5,060 nt of DNA from Solirubrobacteraceae bacterium (GTDB lineage Bacteria > Actinomycetota > Thermoleophilia > Solirubrobacterales > Solirubrobacteraceae). Under the pieces are notes generated by a model, which ran no database searches, had not been told where the DNA came from, and was given only the letters and a program-made list of their open reading frames with translations. This document shows positions 1 through 5,060 of this stretch, piece by piece. Position numbers and translations under genes: made by a program. How positions within the stretch are numbered: position 1 is the first letter of the stretch; each line of letters opens with the position of its first letter. The DNA lies in assembly GCA_016462625.1 (NCBI GenBank), contig JAEMSV010000092.1, forward strand, positions 9,475 to 14,534, written 5' to 3'.

Positions 1-944
1 AGGGCGTTGCCCGCCTCGGACATGATCGTGCGGACGTCGGCGAAGTCCAGGTTGATGATGCCCGGGAGCGTCACCAGATCGGACACGCCCTGTACGCCCT
101 GACGCAGGACATCGTCGGCCACGTGGAACGCGGCCATCATCGACGTCTGCTTGTCGAGGACGCTGAGCAGCTTGTCGTTCGGCACCGTGATGAGGGTGTC
201 GACTTCCTGGGCCAGCGCGTCGACGCCCAGCTCGGCGGCGTCGCGACGGCGGGTGCCCTCGAAGCCGAACGGCTTCGTGACGATGCCGACGGTCAGCGCC
301 CCGACCTCACGAGCGATGCGCGCCACCACGGGCGCGGCGCCCGTGCCGGTGCCGCCGCCGGCGCCCGCGGCCACGAACACCATGTCCGAGCCCTTGAGCA
401 GCGACTTCAGGCGGTCGTAGTCCTCCATCGCGGCAGCGCGACCGAGCTCGGGGTTCGAGCCGGCGCCCAGGCCGCGCGTGAGCTCCTCGCCGATGTGCAC
501 GGTGAGGTTCGCGGTGGAGGCCTGCAGCGACTGGACGTCCGTGTTCACGGCAATGAACTCGACGCCGTTGATCTGCGCCTCGACCATGCGGTTGACGGCG
601 TTCACGCCGCCGCCGCCGACGCCGACGACCCGGATGACCGGGTGGCCCGCGGCGGACTCGCCGAAGCTCGACATCGGCATCGCGCTGGTCGTGTACCGGT
701 CCTCGGCGAGAGGGCGTTCGGGCTCGGTGTCGGCCACGGGCTCCATGACGTTGTCGGGCAGGTCGGAGCTGAACGCGTGGCGCAGCCGCTCCTGCGGAGT
801 GGGGGTCGGAGCCGGCTCGGGCTCCGGAGCGGGGGCGACCGCCTCGGGCTCCGGCTCCGGCGCCGTTCCCGCATCGGTCTCCGTCCGGCGGAACAGCTCC
901 GCCAGCGGACCCTCGCGCATGCTTGCGCGCTTATCCCTTGCCAT
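1..944 (-). CDS. ftsZ: Cell division protein FtsZ, 3' end outside the window, with a long N-terminal extension
   Basis: FtsZ is the tubulin-like GTPase that polymerises into the cytoplasmic Z-ring and recruits the division machinery. I translated 314 residues. Residues 104-120 carry the Rossmann-type nucleotide-binding start ([17 protein letters not shown]). NTD at 134-136 and [11 protein letters not shown] at 158-168 follow. The tubulin signature GGGTGTG is at 196-202, [10 protein letters not shown] at 225-234, and the catalytic-loop region [12 protein letters not shown] at 297-308. The window ends before the C-terminal linker and tail. The ATG at 944 was chosen because a perfect Shine-Dalgarno sequence lies 9 nt upstream. 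It gives about 100 residues before the GTPase core, where FtsZ usually has about 10-30. The extension is low-complexity ([20 protein letters not shown]) and probably disordered. A start at residue 9, 66, 89 or 91 (all Met) is possible, but none has a comparable ribosome site. The gene overlaps the end of the upstream parA by 14 bp. Confidence 0.97.
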   Translation of the reverse strand, partial: MARDKRASMREGPLAELFRRTETDAGTAPEPEPEAVAPAPEPEPAPTPTPQERLRHAFSSDLPDNVMEPVADTEPERPLAEDRYTTSAMPMSSFGESAAGHPVIRVVGVGGGGVNAVNRMVEAQINGVEFIAVNTDVQSLQASTANLTVHIGEELTRGLGAGSNPELGRAAAMEDYDRLKSLLKGSDMVFVAAGAGGGTGTGAAPVVARIAREVGALTVGIVTKPFGFEGTRRRDAAELGVDALAQEVDTLITVPNDKLLSVLDKQTSMMAAFHVADDVLRQGVQGVSDLVTLPGIINLDFADVRTIMSEAGNA

Positions 945-1710
945 GTGAGAGCACCTCCTTCGCGAGATCGCGATAGGACTGGGCGGCCACGCCGTCCGGG
1001 TCGTACTTGAGCACCGACATCCCCTTGACGGGGGCCTCCGCGAAGCGGATGGTCTTGCGGATCCGCGACGCGAAGACGCGATCCCCGAAGTTCTCCTCCA
1101 GCAGCGAGATCGCCTCCTGCGCATGCAGGGTGCGGGTGTCGACCAGCGTGGGCAGGATGCCCTCGATGTCGACGCCGGGGTTCAGCTCTTCACGGATCAT
1201 GTGCAGCGTGTTCTGCAGCTGGATCAAGCCACGCATCGACAGATACTCGCACTGGACGGGGACGATCACCTTGTCCGCAGCCGTCAGCGCGTTGATCGTG
1301 AGCAGTCCGAGGCTCGGGGGCGTGTCGATGCAGATGAAGTCGTAGTCGTCCCGGATCCCGTCGATCGCCTTCTTCAGCGAGCGCTCGCGGCCGATCTTCA
1401 TCGACATCGCGATCTCGGCGCCCGCGAGGTCGATCGAGGCGCACGCGACGTCGATCTCGCGGCGGCGGATGATCTCCCGCATCGGCGTCCCGTGGACGAG
1501 CACGTCGTACATCGACGTCCCCACCGTGTCGGGGTCGATGCCCTGGGACATCGTGAGGTTCCCCTGGGGGTCCATGTCCACGCACAGCACGCGGTGCCCC
1601 TCCTCCGCGAAGGCGGCGGCGAGGTTCAGCGTCGTGGTGGTCTTGGCGACCCCGCCCTTCTGATTGGCGAAGGCGATGACCTTGGCAGTCTTCTGCGGCG
1701 GCGACTCCAC
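931..1710 (-). CDS. parA: ParA/Soj-family partitioning ATPase (orphan, no parB in view)
   Basis: The 259-residue product is a complete ParA/Soj-type P-loop ATPase, a family that binds DNA nonspecifically in an ATP-dependent way and moves or positions cargo (usually ParB-parS complexes) in the cytoplasm. The deviant Walker A motif KGGVAKTTT is at 18-26, with signature Lys18 and catalytic Lys23. Walker A' (CVDMDPQGN) is at 43-51 and Walker B (FICIDTPPS) at 125-133. The segments [11 protein letters not shown] (151-161) and [10 protein letters not shown] (218-227) are typical of ParA/Soj rather than MinD, and there is no C-terminal amphipathic helix of the MinD kind. The start is GTG at 1710, preceded by GGAGAGG with about 5 nt spacing. 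The length is normal for chromosomal Soj. It lies directly upstream of ftsZ and overlaps it by 14 bp. Its cargo could be the chromosome, the division machinery, or the divergently encoded chemoreceptor; the sequence does not decide this. Confidence 0.95.
   Translation of the reverse strand: MESPPQKTAKVIAFANQKGGVAKTTTTLNLAAAFAEEGHRVLCVDMDPQGNLTMSQGIDPDTVGTSMYDVLVHGTPMREIIRRREIDVACASIDLAGAEIAMSMKIGRERSLKKAIDGIRDDYDFICIDTPPSLGLLTINALTAADKVIVPVQCEYLSMRGLIQLQNTLHMIREELNPGVDIEGILPTLVDTRTLHAQEAISLLEENFGDRVFASRIRKTIRFAEAPVKGMSVLKYDPDGVAAQSYRDLAKEVLSHGKG
952..960 (-). promoter_or_regulatory. Strong ribosome binding site of ftsZ inside the parA 3' end
   Basis: On the minus strand this reads AAGGAGGTG, which matches the 16S rRNA anti-Shine-Dalgarno sequence across nine bases. 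Nine nucleotides separate its GGAGG core from the ftsZ ATG at 944. It lies within the last codons of the parA frame, whose stop is at 933-931. It fixes the long form of FtsZ and suggests that ribosomes finishing parA re-initiate efficiently on ftsZ. Confidence 0.85.
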
Positions 1711-1768
1711 GTCGTCCTCTCCGGTGCGATTGGGAACGGTCGTCGCGGAGGCGCAAAAGGGCCCCCGG

Positions 1769-1788
1769 ACGTGTGTCTATTCGCACGT
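1769..1788. repeat. Imperfect inverted repeat, possible operator
   Basis: The arms ACGTGTGT (1769-1776) and TCGCACGT (1781-1788) pair at six of eight positions across a 4-bp spacer (CTAT). The AT-richer centre and the position between two divergent starts would suit a regulator site. No regulator is encoded nearby and the match is short, so it could be chance. Confidence 0.2.
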
Positions 1789-1875
1789 GCAGGGCGTTCT
1801 CCTTCCGTCGCGCACCTCAAGGCAGCGTTCGCCCAGCCGACCGACAGAGGTGGCTGCCGCCATCCCCGTCCAGGT

Positions 1876-1880
1876 AGGAG
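1876..1880 (+). promoter_or_regulatory. Ribosome binding site of the chemoreceptor gene
   Basis: AGGAG lies 4 nt before the ATG at 1885. It supports this start over the in-frame open sequence upstream, which runs back through the antisense strand of parA and is not coding. Confidence 0.7.
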
Positions 1881-1884
1881 CACC

Positions 1885-2826
1885 ATGGGTCTCTTCTCCC
1901 GAGGAGGCGACGTCGCACCCGCGACCGCTTCCTCCGTCGCCCCGTCCGTCGACACCGATGCGCAGATGCGCCTCGGTCTCGTCCTGTCCGCGTCGGGCAT
2001 GGCGCTCTGGGACATGGACGTGATCGCCGGTGATCCGGTCAACCCGAACAACACCTTCCGCTGGAGCCCCGAGTTCCGCGAGATGCTGGGGTTCACCGAT
2101 GAGCAGGACTTCCCCGACGTCCTGGACTCGTGGGCCAGCCGGCTGCACGCCGAGGACAAGGACTGGGTGCTCGAGGCGTTCGCCGCGCACCTGACCGACC
2201 ACAGCGGCCGCACCCCCTACGACATCGAGTACCGCCTCGCCCGCAAGGACGGGGAGTACCGCTGGTACCGCGCCACCGGCGAGACCCTCCGCGACGACGC
2301 CGGCCTGCCGCTGCAGGTCGTCGGCGGCCTCCGGGACATCCAGGAGGAGAAGGCGCTTCAGGAGCAGCTGGTCAACGCCGGCGAGCTCGCCAGCGCCGCG
2401 TCCTCGCTGACCCAGGCCAGCGCGGAGATCAAGCAGACCACCGAGCGGGCCGTCACCGCGTCGGCGTCGACCGTCGACATGATGGGCCAGCTCGAGGAGG
2501 GGCACACGCAGATCGAGTCGATCGTGTCGCTCATCGCCGAGATCGCCGAGCAGACGAATCTCCTGGCGCTGAACGCCGCCATCGAGGCGGCGCGGGCCGG
2601 GGACGCCGGCCGCGGCTTCGACGTCGTCGCCCAGGAGGTCGGCAACCTCGCGTCGCGCACCGCCGAGTCGACGAAGGACATCTCCGACCGCGTCAACGCC
2701 AGCCGCGACGACGTACGCCGTGCGATGAAGGCGGCCTCGGACATCCAGGCGGTCGTCGTCAGCATCGACGAGTCGCAGCAGTCCATCCAGCGGGTCGTCG
2801 AAGAGCTCAGCGCCGCCGCGTCCTGA
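1885..2826 (+). CDS. Soluble PAS-domain methyl-accepting chemotaxis protein
   Basis: The 313-residue product is a cytoplasmic chemoreceptor that should pass a signal from a PAS sensor to CheW/CheA. Residues 1-28 are a short flexible lead. Residues about 30-155 form a PAS domain of the PAS_3 kind (FREMLGF at 64-70, [20 protein letters not shown] at 113-132, GGLRDI at 147-152). A helix then leads into the MCP signalling domain, about 165-313, whose conserved hairpin tip is at 222-240 ([19 protein letters not shown]) followed by [19 protein letters not shown]. There is no signal peptide, no transmembrane segment and no HAMP domain, and the protein lacks a C-terminal pentapeptide of the NWETF type used to tether CheR. 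The hairpin is short, about 75-85 residues after the tip. No che or flagellar gene is nearby, so its kinase partner is unknown. The PAS ligand (haem, flavin or other) cannot be read from the sequence. Family assignment is firm. Confidence 0.93.
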   Translation: MGLFSRGGDVAPATASSVAPSVDTDAQMRLGLVLSASGMALWDMDVIAGDPVNPNNTFRWSPEFREMLGFTDEQDFPDVLDSWASRLHAEDKDWVLEAFAAHLTDHSGRTPYDIEYRLARKDGEYRWYRATGETLRDDAGLPLQVVGGLRDIQEEKALQEQLVNAGELASAASSLTQASAEIKQTTERAVTASASTVDMMGQLEEGHTQIESIVSLIAEIAEQTNLLALNAAIEAARAGDAGRGFDVVAQEVGNLASRTAESTKDISDRVNASRDDVRRAMKAASDIQAVVVSIDESQQSIQRVVEELSAAAS

Positions 2827-2841
2827 TCGGCTGCACTGCGG

Positions 2842-2873
2842 CGGCGGGGAGCGACGACGTACGCTCCCCGCCG
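2842..2873 (+). terminator. Perfect GC-rich hairpin between the chemoreceptor stop and the next GTG
   Basis: GGCGGGGAGCG (2843-2853) and CGCTCCCCGCC (2862-2872) are perfect 11-bp complements around an 8-nt loop. The pairing extends to C2842 with G2873, the first base of the following GTG. It starts 16 bp after the chemoreceptor stop, where an intrinsic terminator is expected, but no T-run follows. It may be a tract-less terminator or 3' stabiliser of the chemoreceptor mRNA, or it may mask the next start codon. The structure is seen; the role is inferred. Confidence 0.5.
2860..2865 (+). promoter_or_regulatory. Candidate -10 element for a leaderless ArsA-like mRNA
   Basis: TACGCT matches the actinobacterial -10 pattern TANNNT and ends 7 nt before the GTG at 2873, so transcription could begin at or next to the start codon. 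This would explain why that gene has no Shine-Dalgarno sequence. No good -35 hexamer is visible, and the element overlaps the right arm of the hairpin, so this is tentative. Confidence 0.3.
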
Positions 2874-3775
2874 TGGCAGACCTGCTCGACAAGCCGCTCA
2901 TCGTCGTGACCGGAAAGGGCGGCGTGGGCAAGACGACCGTCGCGGCCGCGCTCGGCCTCATCGCCGCCCGGCACGGCAAGCGGGCGATCGTGGCGGAGGT
3001 CTCGCGGCGCTCCGACGTCGCCGGGGTCCTCGGGGCGACCGCGCCTGACACGTTCACCGAGCACGAGATCGCCGACGGGCTCTTCCACATCTCGATCGAT
3101 CCCGAGGACGCGCTCGCGGAGTACCTGCACGACCAGCTCGGCTCCACGGGGCTCGCGAGCGTGCTGACGTCCAGCCGGATGTTCGGCCTGCTGGCCGCCG
3201 CGACCCCGGGACTGCGTGAGCTGCTGACGATCGGCAAGGTCTGGGAGCTCGCCCAGCCCCAGCGCCGCACGCCGGGCGCCAAGCCGTACGACCTCGTGAT
3301 CGTCGACGCGCCGGCCACCGGCCACGGCGTGGCGGTCCTCGGCGCGCCGCGCACGTTCGCCGACGCGGCGGCGGGCGGGCCGATCACCAGACAGGCCAGC
3401 CAGATCGACGCGACGCTGTCCGACCCCGAGCAGACCGCCGTGGTCGCGGTCGCCCGCGCCGAGGAGATGCCGGTGACCGAGACGCTCCATCTCCAGGAGG
3501 CGCTCGGCGAGCGGCTCGGGATGCGGCTCGACGCGATCGTCGTCAACCGCCTCGAGCCCGATGTCTTCGCCCCGGCGGAGGCCTCGCGGATGGCCGAGCA
3601 CGCCGAGCACCCCGCGGTCGCGCTCGCCCTTCACGCACACGCGCGCGCACGGCGTCAGCGGGCGCAACTCGGGCGGCTGCACAAGGGCAGCGGCATGGCT
3701 CCCCTGCGGATCCAGGCGCGGCGCGACGGCCCCGATCTCGACGGCGTCGCCGACGAGCTCGCCGCGGCGCTCTGA
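2873..3775 (+). CDS. ArsA/Get3-like P-loop ATPase (single-domain, actinobacterial type)
   Basis: The 300-residue product belongs to the ArsA/Get3 group of SIMIBI ATPases, which includes arsenite-pump ATPases and tail-anchored-protein chaperones. Substrates of bacterial single-domain members are mostly unknown. Walker A GKGGVGKTT is at 14-22. The Walker B / switch II stretch VIVDAPATGH at 142-151 is the family's DTAPTGH in variant form. EEMPVTET (197-204) and IVVNRLEPD (222-230) are also typical. In place of the Asp-Pro-Ala-His-Ser switch I motif there is AEVSRRSD (41-48). No metal-binding Cys pair, membrane segment or long Get3-type helical insert is seen. GTG at 2873 is the only sensible start, because the next GTG would cut into the beta strand before the P-loop; no ribosome site precedes it. 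Mycobacteria encode two adjacent ATPases of this kind (Rv3679-Rv3680); here only one is present. An arsenic role is not supported, since no arsB or arsR is adjacent. Confidence 0.88.
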   Translation: MADLLDKPLIVVTGKGGVGKTTVAAALGLIAARHGKRAIVAEVSRRSDVAGVLGATAPDTFTEHEIADGLFHISIDPEDALAEYLHDQLGSTGLASVLTSSRMFGLLAAATPGLRELLTIGKVWELAQPQRRTPGAKPYDLVIVDAPATGHGVAVLGAPRTFADAAAGGPITRQASQIDATLSDPEQTAVVAVARAEEMPVTETLHLQEALGERLGMRLDAIVVNRLEPDVFAPAEASRMAEHAEHPAVALALHAHARARRQRAQLGRLHKGSGMAPLRIQARRDGPDLDGVADELAAAL

Positions 3776-3878
3776 CGCGCTGACGCCGTTCATCGGCGCC
3801 GAACACGCCACACGAACGACGTACCCCCACGTGGAACGCCTTGCCGGCGACCGATCCACAACCTCCCCAGGGGGCCGC
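3776..3878. other. Intergenic gap before the unknown two-gene unit
   Basis: These 103 bp hold only a weak 5-bp inverted repeat (CGCCG/CGGCG, 3784-3798) and the ribosome site of the next gene. No convincing promoter or terminator is visible, so it is unclear whether the downstream pair has its own promoter. Confidence 0.5.
3869..3874 (+). promoter_or_regulatory. Ribosome binding site of the 232-residue protein gene
   Basis: AGGGGG lies 4 nt before the ATG at 3879. An in-frame GTG at 3831 has no purine-rich sequence before it, so the ATG is preferred. Confidence 0.5.
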
Positions 3879-4577
3879 ATGGCCAAGGCAAAGACGTTCG
3901 AGGACAAGCTCCTCGAACCATCAGGCGCATGGCTGGAAGAGCAGTCGCAGATCTTCGACTTCGGACCGAGCGAGGTCGGCAAGGAGGCCATCCGCATCTG
4001 CGGGCTGAAGAGAAAGCTGAAGGAGATCCTCGGGCGGGAGTGGGCGGAGATCAACTTCGGCCCGCCGATCCCCGATCCCGAGCTGGAGCTCATCCCCCAG
4101 CTGCGCGAGCTCGACCGGTTCACGCACAGGCTCAAGCCGCGCTCGCTCGAGCACCTCAAGCAGCTCGTCGGTGTCCCGAACGAGGCGATCCTGCGCTCAC
4201 GCAAGATCGACCCGTGCGGCTGTCAGCCCCGGCCGACCCGCATGCACCTCATCCCGAGCGGCAAGCGCATCGCGTTCACCAAGCTCGAGGCCGAGCAGCG
4301 CGAGGCGGTCCACGACATGGCCACGAACCTCGTCTACGGCTACGCCGACCCGGACGCGGTGAAGAACGAGTTCGCGGGGGTCGCCGACTACGCGATGCGC
4401 CGGGCCTCGGAGCTGCCGACGTTCGCCTACAAGGACCTCATCGTGTGCGACGGCGAGTCCGTGCACTTCAACGGCTGGTCCACGTTGTTCTTCCACAACG
4501 TGATCATCGAGGGCAGCGGCGAGATCCGCCTGGGCAGCCACACCAAGCTGCACGCCTTCCACATCGAACGCGTCTAA
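3879..4577 (+). CDS. Unrecognised 232-residue protein with a CGC motif and beta-rich C-terminus
   Basis: I do not recognise this family. The protein has no signal peptide or membrane helix and looks cytosolic. Residues 1-100 are charged and largely helical in character, with a proline-rich break (FGPPIPDPELE, 60-70). A Cys-Gly-Cys motif is at 113-115 (DPCGCQPRPTR); further Cys are at 41 and 190. Residues 133-180 are helical again. The last 45 or so residues alternate hydrophobic and polar side chains and contain VHFNGWSTLFF (195-205), then NVIIEGSGEIRLGSHTK (207-223). That pattern resembles a rung or cap of a beta-solenoid. The downstream Gly-rich gene starts 17 bp after the TAA stop on the same strand, so the two are probably co-transcribed and may work together, for example as a partner or assembly factor for the repeat protein. 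That role is inferred from position only. Codon use and base composition match the neighbours, so the reading frame looks real. Confidence 0.8.
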   Translation: MAKAKTFEDKLLEPSGAWLEEQSQIFDFGPSEVGKEAIRICGLKRKLKEILGREWAEINFGPPIPDPELELIPQLRELDRFTHRLKPRSLEHLKQLVGVPNEAILRSRKIDPCGCQPRPTRMHLIPSGKRIAFTKLEAEQREAVHDMATNLVYGYADPDAVKNEFAGVADYAMRRASELPTFAYKDLIVCDGESVHFNGWSTLFFHNVIIEGSGEIRLGSHTKLHAFHIERV

Positions 4578-4580
4578 CCG

Positions 4581-4585
4581 AGGAG
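4581..4585 (+). promoter_or_regulatory. Ribosome binding site of the Gly-rich protein gene
   Basis: AGGAG lies 9 nt before the ATG at 4595 and 3 nt after the upstream stop codon, which supports both the start and close coupling of the two genes. Confidence 0.65.
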
Positions 4586-4594
4586 TCGAGACTG

Positions 4595-5060
4595 ATGGCG
4601 AGCTTCAGCGGCCCCGGCAACGACGGGGCGAGTGGCGCGGCGGGTGCGAACGGAGCGAACGGCGCTCCGCACGATCCGCCCCAAGCGTCGAAGGGCACGA
4701 ACGGCAAGGACGCGGAGTGCAGCACGTGGGGTGACGAGTCGGCCACCAACGGCAGCCAGGGCGGCCAGGGGGCGACCGGTCACGGCGGGAGCAACGGCGC
4801 CCCCGGCGGCCACGGGACGAGCGGCAGCGATGCCGCGATCCAGACGATCATCGCGTCGATCTTCGACGGGACGATCACGCTGAACTACCGCGGCGGCAAC
4901 GGCGGCAGCGGCGGGGACGGCGGCAACGGCGGGAACGGCGGGGTCGGCCAGACCGGCGGCCAGGGCGGCTCAGGCGGGGACGGAAAGGGCTGTGAGCCGC
5001 ACGGCAGCGACGGTCGCGGCGGCAAGGGCGGCAACGGGGGCCCGGGCGGCAACGGCGGGA
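4595..5060 (+). CDS. Gly-X-Y / Gly-Gly-X repeat protein, 3' end outside the window
   Basis: I translated 155 residues before the right edge. Nearly half are Gly, in strict three-residue periodicity. Residues 11-25 give five G-X-Y triplets and 53-79 give nine in a row (GSQ GGQ GAT GHG GSN GAP and on). From 100 to 132 there is an unbroken run, mostly GG followed by N, S, D, V or Q. After a break with Cys133 (GKGCEPHG), the run resumes at 137 and reaches the edge. A non-repeat hydrophobic island lies at 79-99 (AAIQTIIASIF, then DGTITLNYR). Cys42 is the other cysteine. Proline is rare and the third position is often small or Asn, which fits a polyglycine-II helix bundle better than a classical collagen triple helix. 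There is no obvious signal peptide. It resembles the PGRS part of mycobacterial PE_PGRS proteins in composition, but it has no PE domain. A surface, structural or adhesive role is a guess. Confidence 0.8.
   Translation, partial: MASFSGPGNDGASGAAGANGANGAPHDPPQASKGTNGKDAECSTWGDESATNGSQGGQGATGHGGSNGAPGGHGTSGSDAAIQTIIASIFDGTITLNYRGGNGGSGGDGGNGGNGGVGQTGGQGGSGGDGKGCEPHGSDGRGGKGGNGGPGGNGG
4892..5060 (+). repeat. GGCGGNRRC-type coding repeat encoding Gly-Gly-X triplets
   Basis: Nine-base units such as GGCGGCAAC, GGCGGCAGC, GGCGGGGAC and GGCGGGAAC follow each other from 4892, are interrupted at about 4988-5002, and resume to the edge. The units vary at third codon positions while the protein pattern is kept, which suggests selection on the protein rather than recent slippage. 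Confidence 0.7.

Larger units (their letters stand above)
1711..1884. other. Divergent intergenic region between parA and the chemoreceptor gene
   Basis: This 174-bp stretch separates the GTG of parA (minus) from the ATG of the chemoreceptor (plus), so it should hold promoters for both directions. I found no convincing -35/-10 pair or TANNNT element on either strand. It contains the parA ribosome site (GGAGAGG, minus, about 1722-1716), the chemoreceptor ribosome site, and an imperfect dyad at 1769-1788. I see no small gene in it. Confidence 0.6.

Noticed and set aside
1754..1768. GGGCCC next to a T-run on the minus strand, terminator-like
   Set aside because: The palindrome has no loop, and the position upstream of parA does not suit a terminator for any gene.
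1123..1884. Open frame running into the chemoreceptor from upstream, giving a 567-residue protein
   Set aside because: It is the antisense of parA plus the intergenic region. The ATG at 1885 has a good ribosome site and begins the recognisable protein.
2873..3775. Calling the P-loop ATPase an arsenite-pump ArsA
   Set aside because: It has one ATPase domain, no metal-binding Cys triad and no ars neighbours.
3784..3798. Small hairpin after the ArsA-like stop as a terminator
   Set aside because: Only a 5-bp stem with no T-run, which is expected by chance at this GC content.
3561..3878. Upstream extension of the 232-residue protein
   Set aside because: It overlaps the ArsA-like coding region in another frame, is Arg/Pro/Ser-rich as expected of a shadow frame, and has no ribosome site.
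1777..4204. Long minus-strand open frames opposite the plus-strand genes
   Set aside because: High GC content produces long antisense frames. Their products are Arg/Gly/Ala/Ser-rich with no recognisable motif, while the plus strand encodes clear families.
4595..5060. Calling the Gly-rich gene a PE_PGRS protein
   Set aside because: There is no N-terminal PE domain. The start goes directly into Gly-X-Y triplets, and only the composition is similar.

Overview
This is a compact, very GC-rich bacterial segment carrying six protein-coding genes, two of them cut by the window edges. The FtsZ and ParA sequences, the actinobacterial-type ArsA/Get3-like ATPase and the base composition suggest a high-GC Actinomycetota member. 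A deep branch such as Thermoleophilia (Solirubrobacterales) is my best guess, from general resemblance only; no marker here fixes the taxon.

Left part, minus strand (1-1710): a cell-division/segregation pair. An orphan ParA/Soj-type ATPase is followed by ftsZ. The two reading frames overlap by 14 bp, and the ftsZ Shine-Dalgarno sequence lies inside the last parA codons, so the two are probably translated in a coupled way. FtsZ has an unusual N-terminal extension of about 100 residues, rich in acidic residues and proline, before its GTPase domain. Its C-terminal end lies outside the window. No parB is visible.

Middle, plus strand (1885-3775): a 174-bp intergenic region separates parA from a divergent gene for a soluble chemoreceptor (one PAS domain plus an MCP signalling hairpin, no membrane segments). 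A perfect GC-rich hairpin follows it and abuts the GTG start of a single-domain ArsA/Get3-like P-loop ATPase, which has no Shine-Dalgarno sequence and may be leaderless.

Right part, plus strand (3879-5060): a two-gene unit I do not recognise. A 232-residue cytosolic-looking protein with a Cys-Gly-Cys motif and a beta-rich C-terminus is followed 17 bp later by a protein made largely of Gly-X-Y / Gly-Gly-X triplets. That protein continues past the right edge. The composition suggests a collagen-like or polyglycine-II fold. This pair is the most novel part of the window.

There are no RNA genes, CRISPR arrays, insertion sequences or transposases. The only intergenic stretches are short (under 180 bp).
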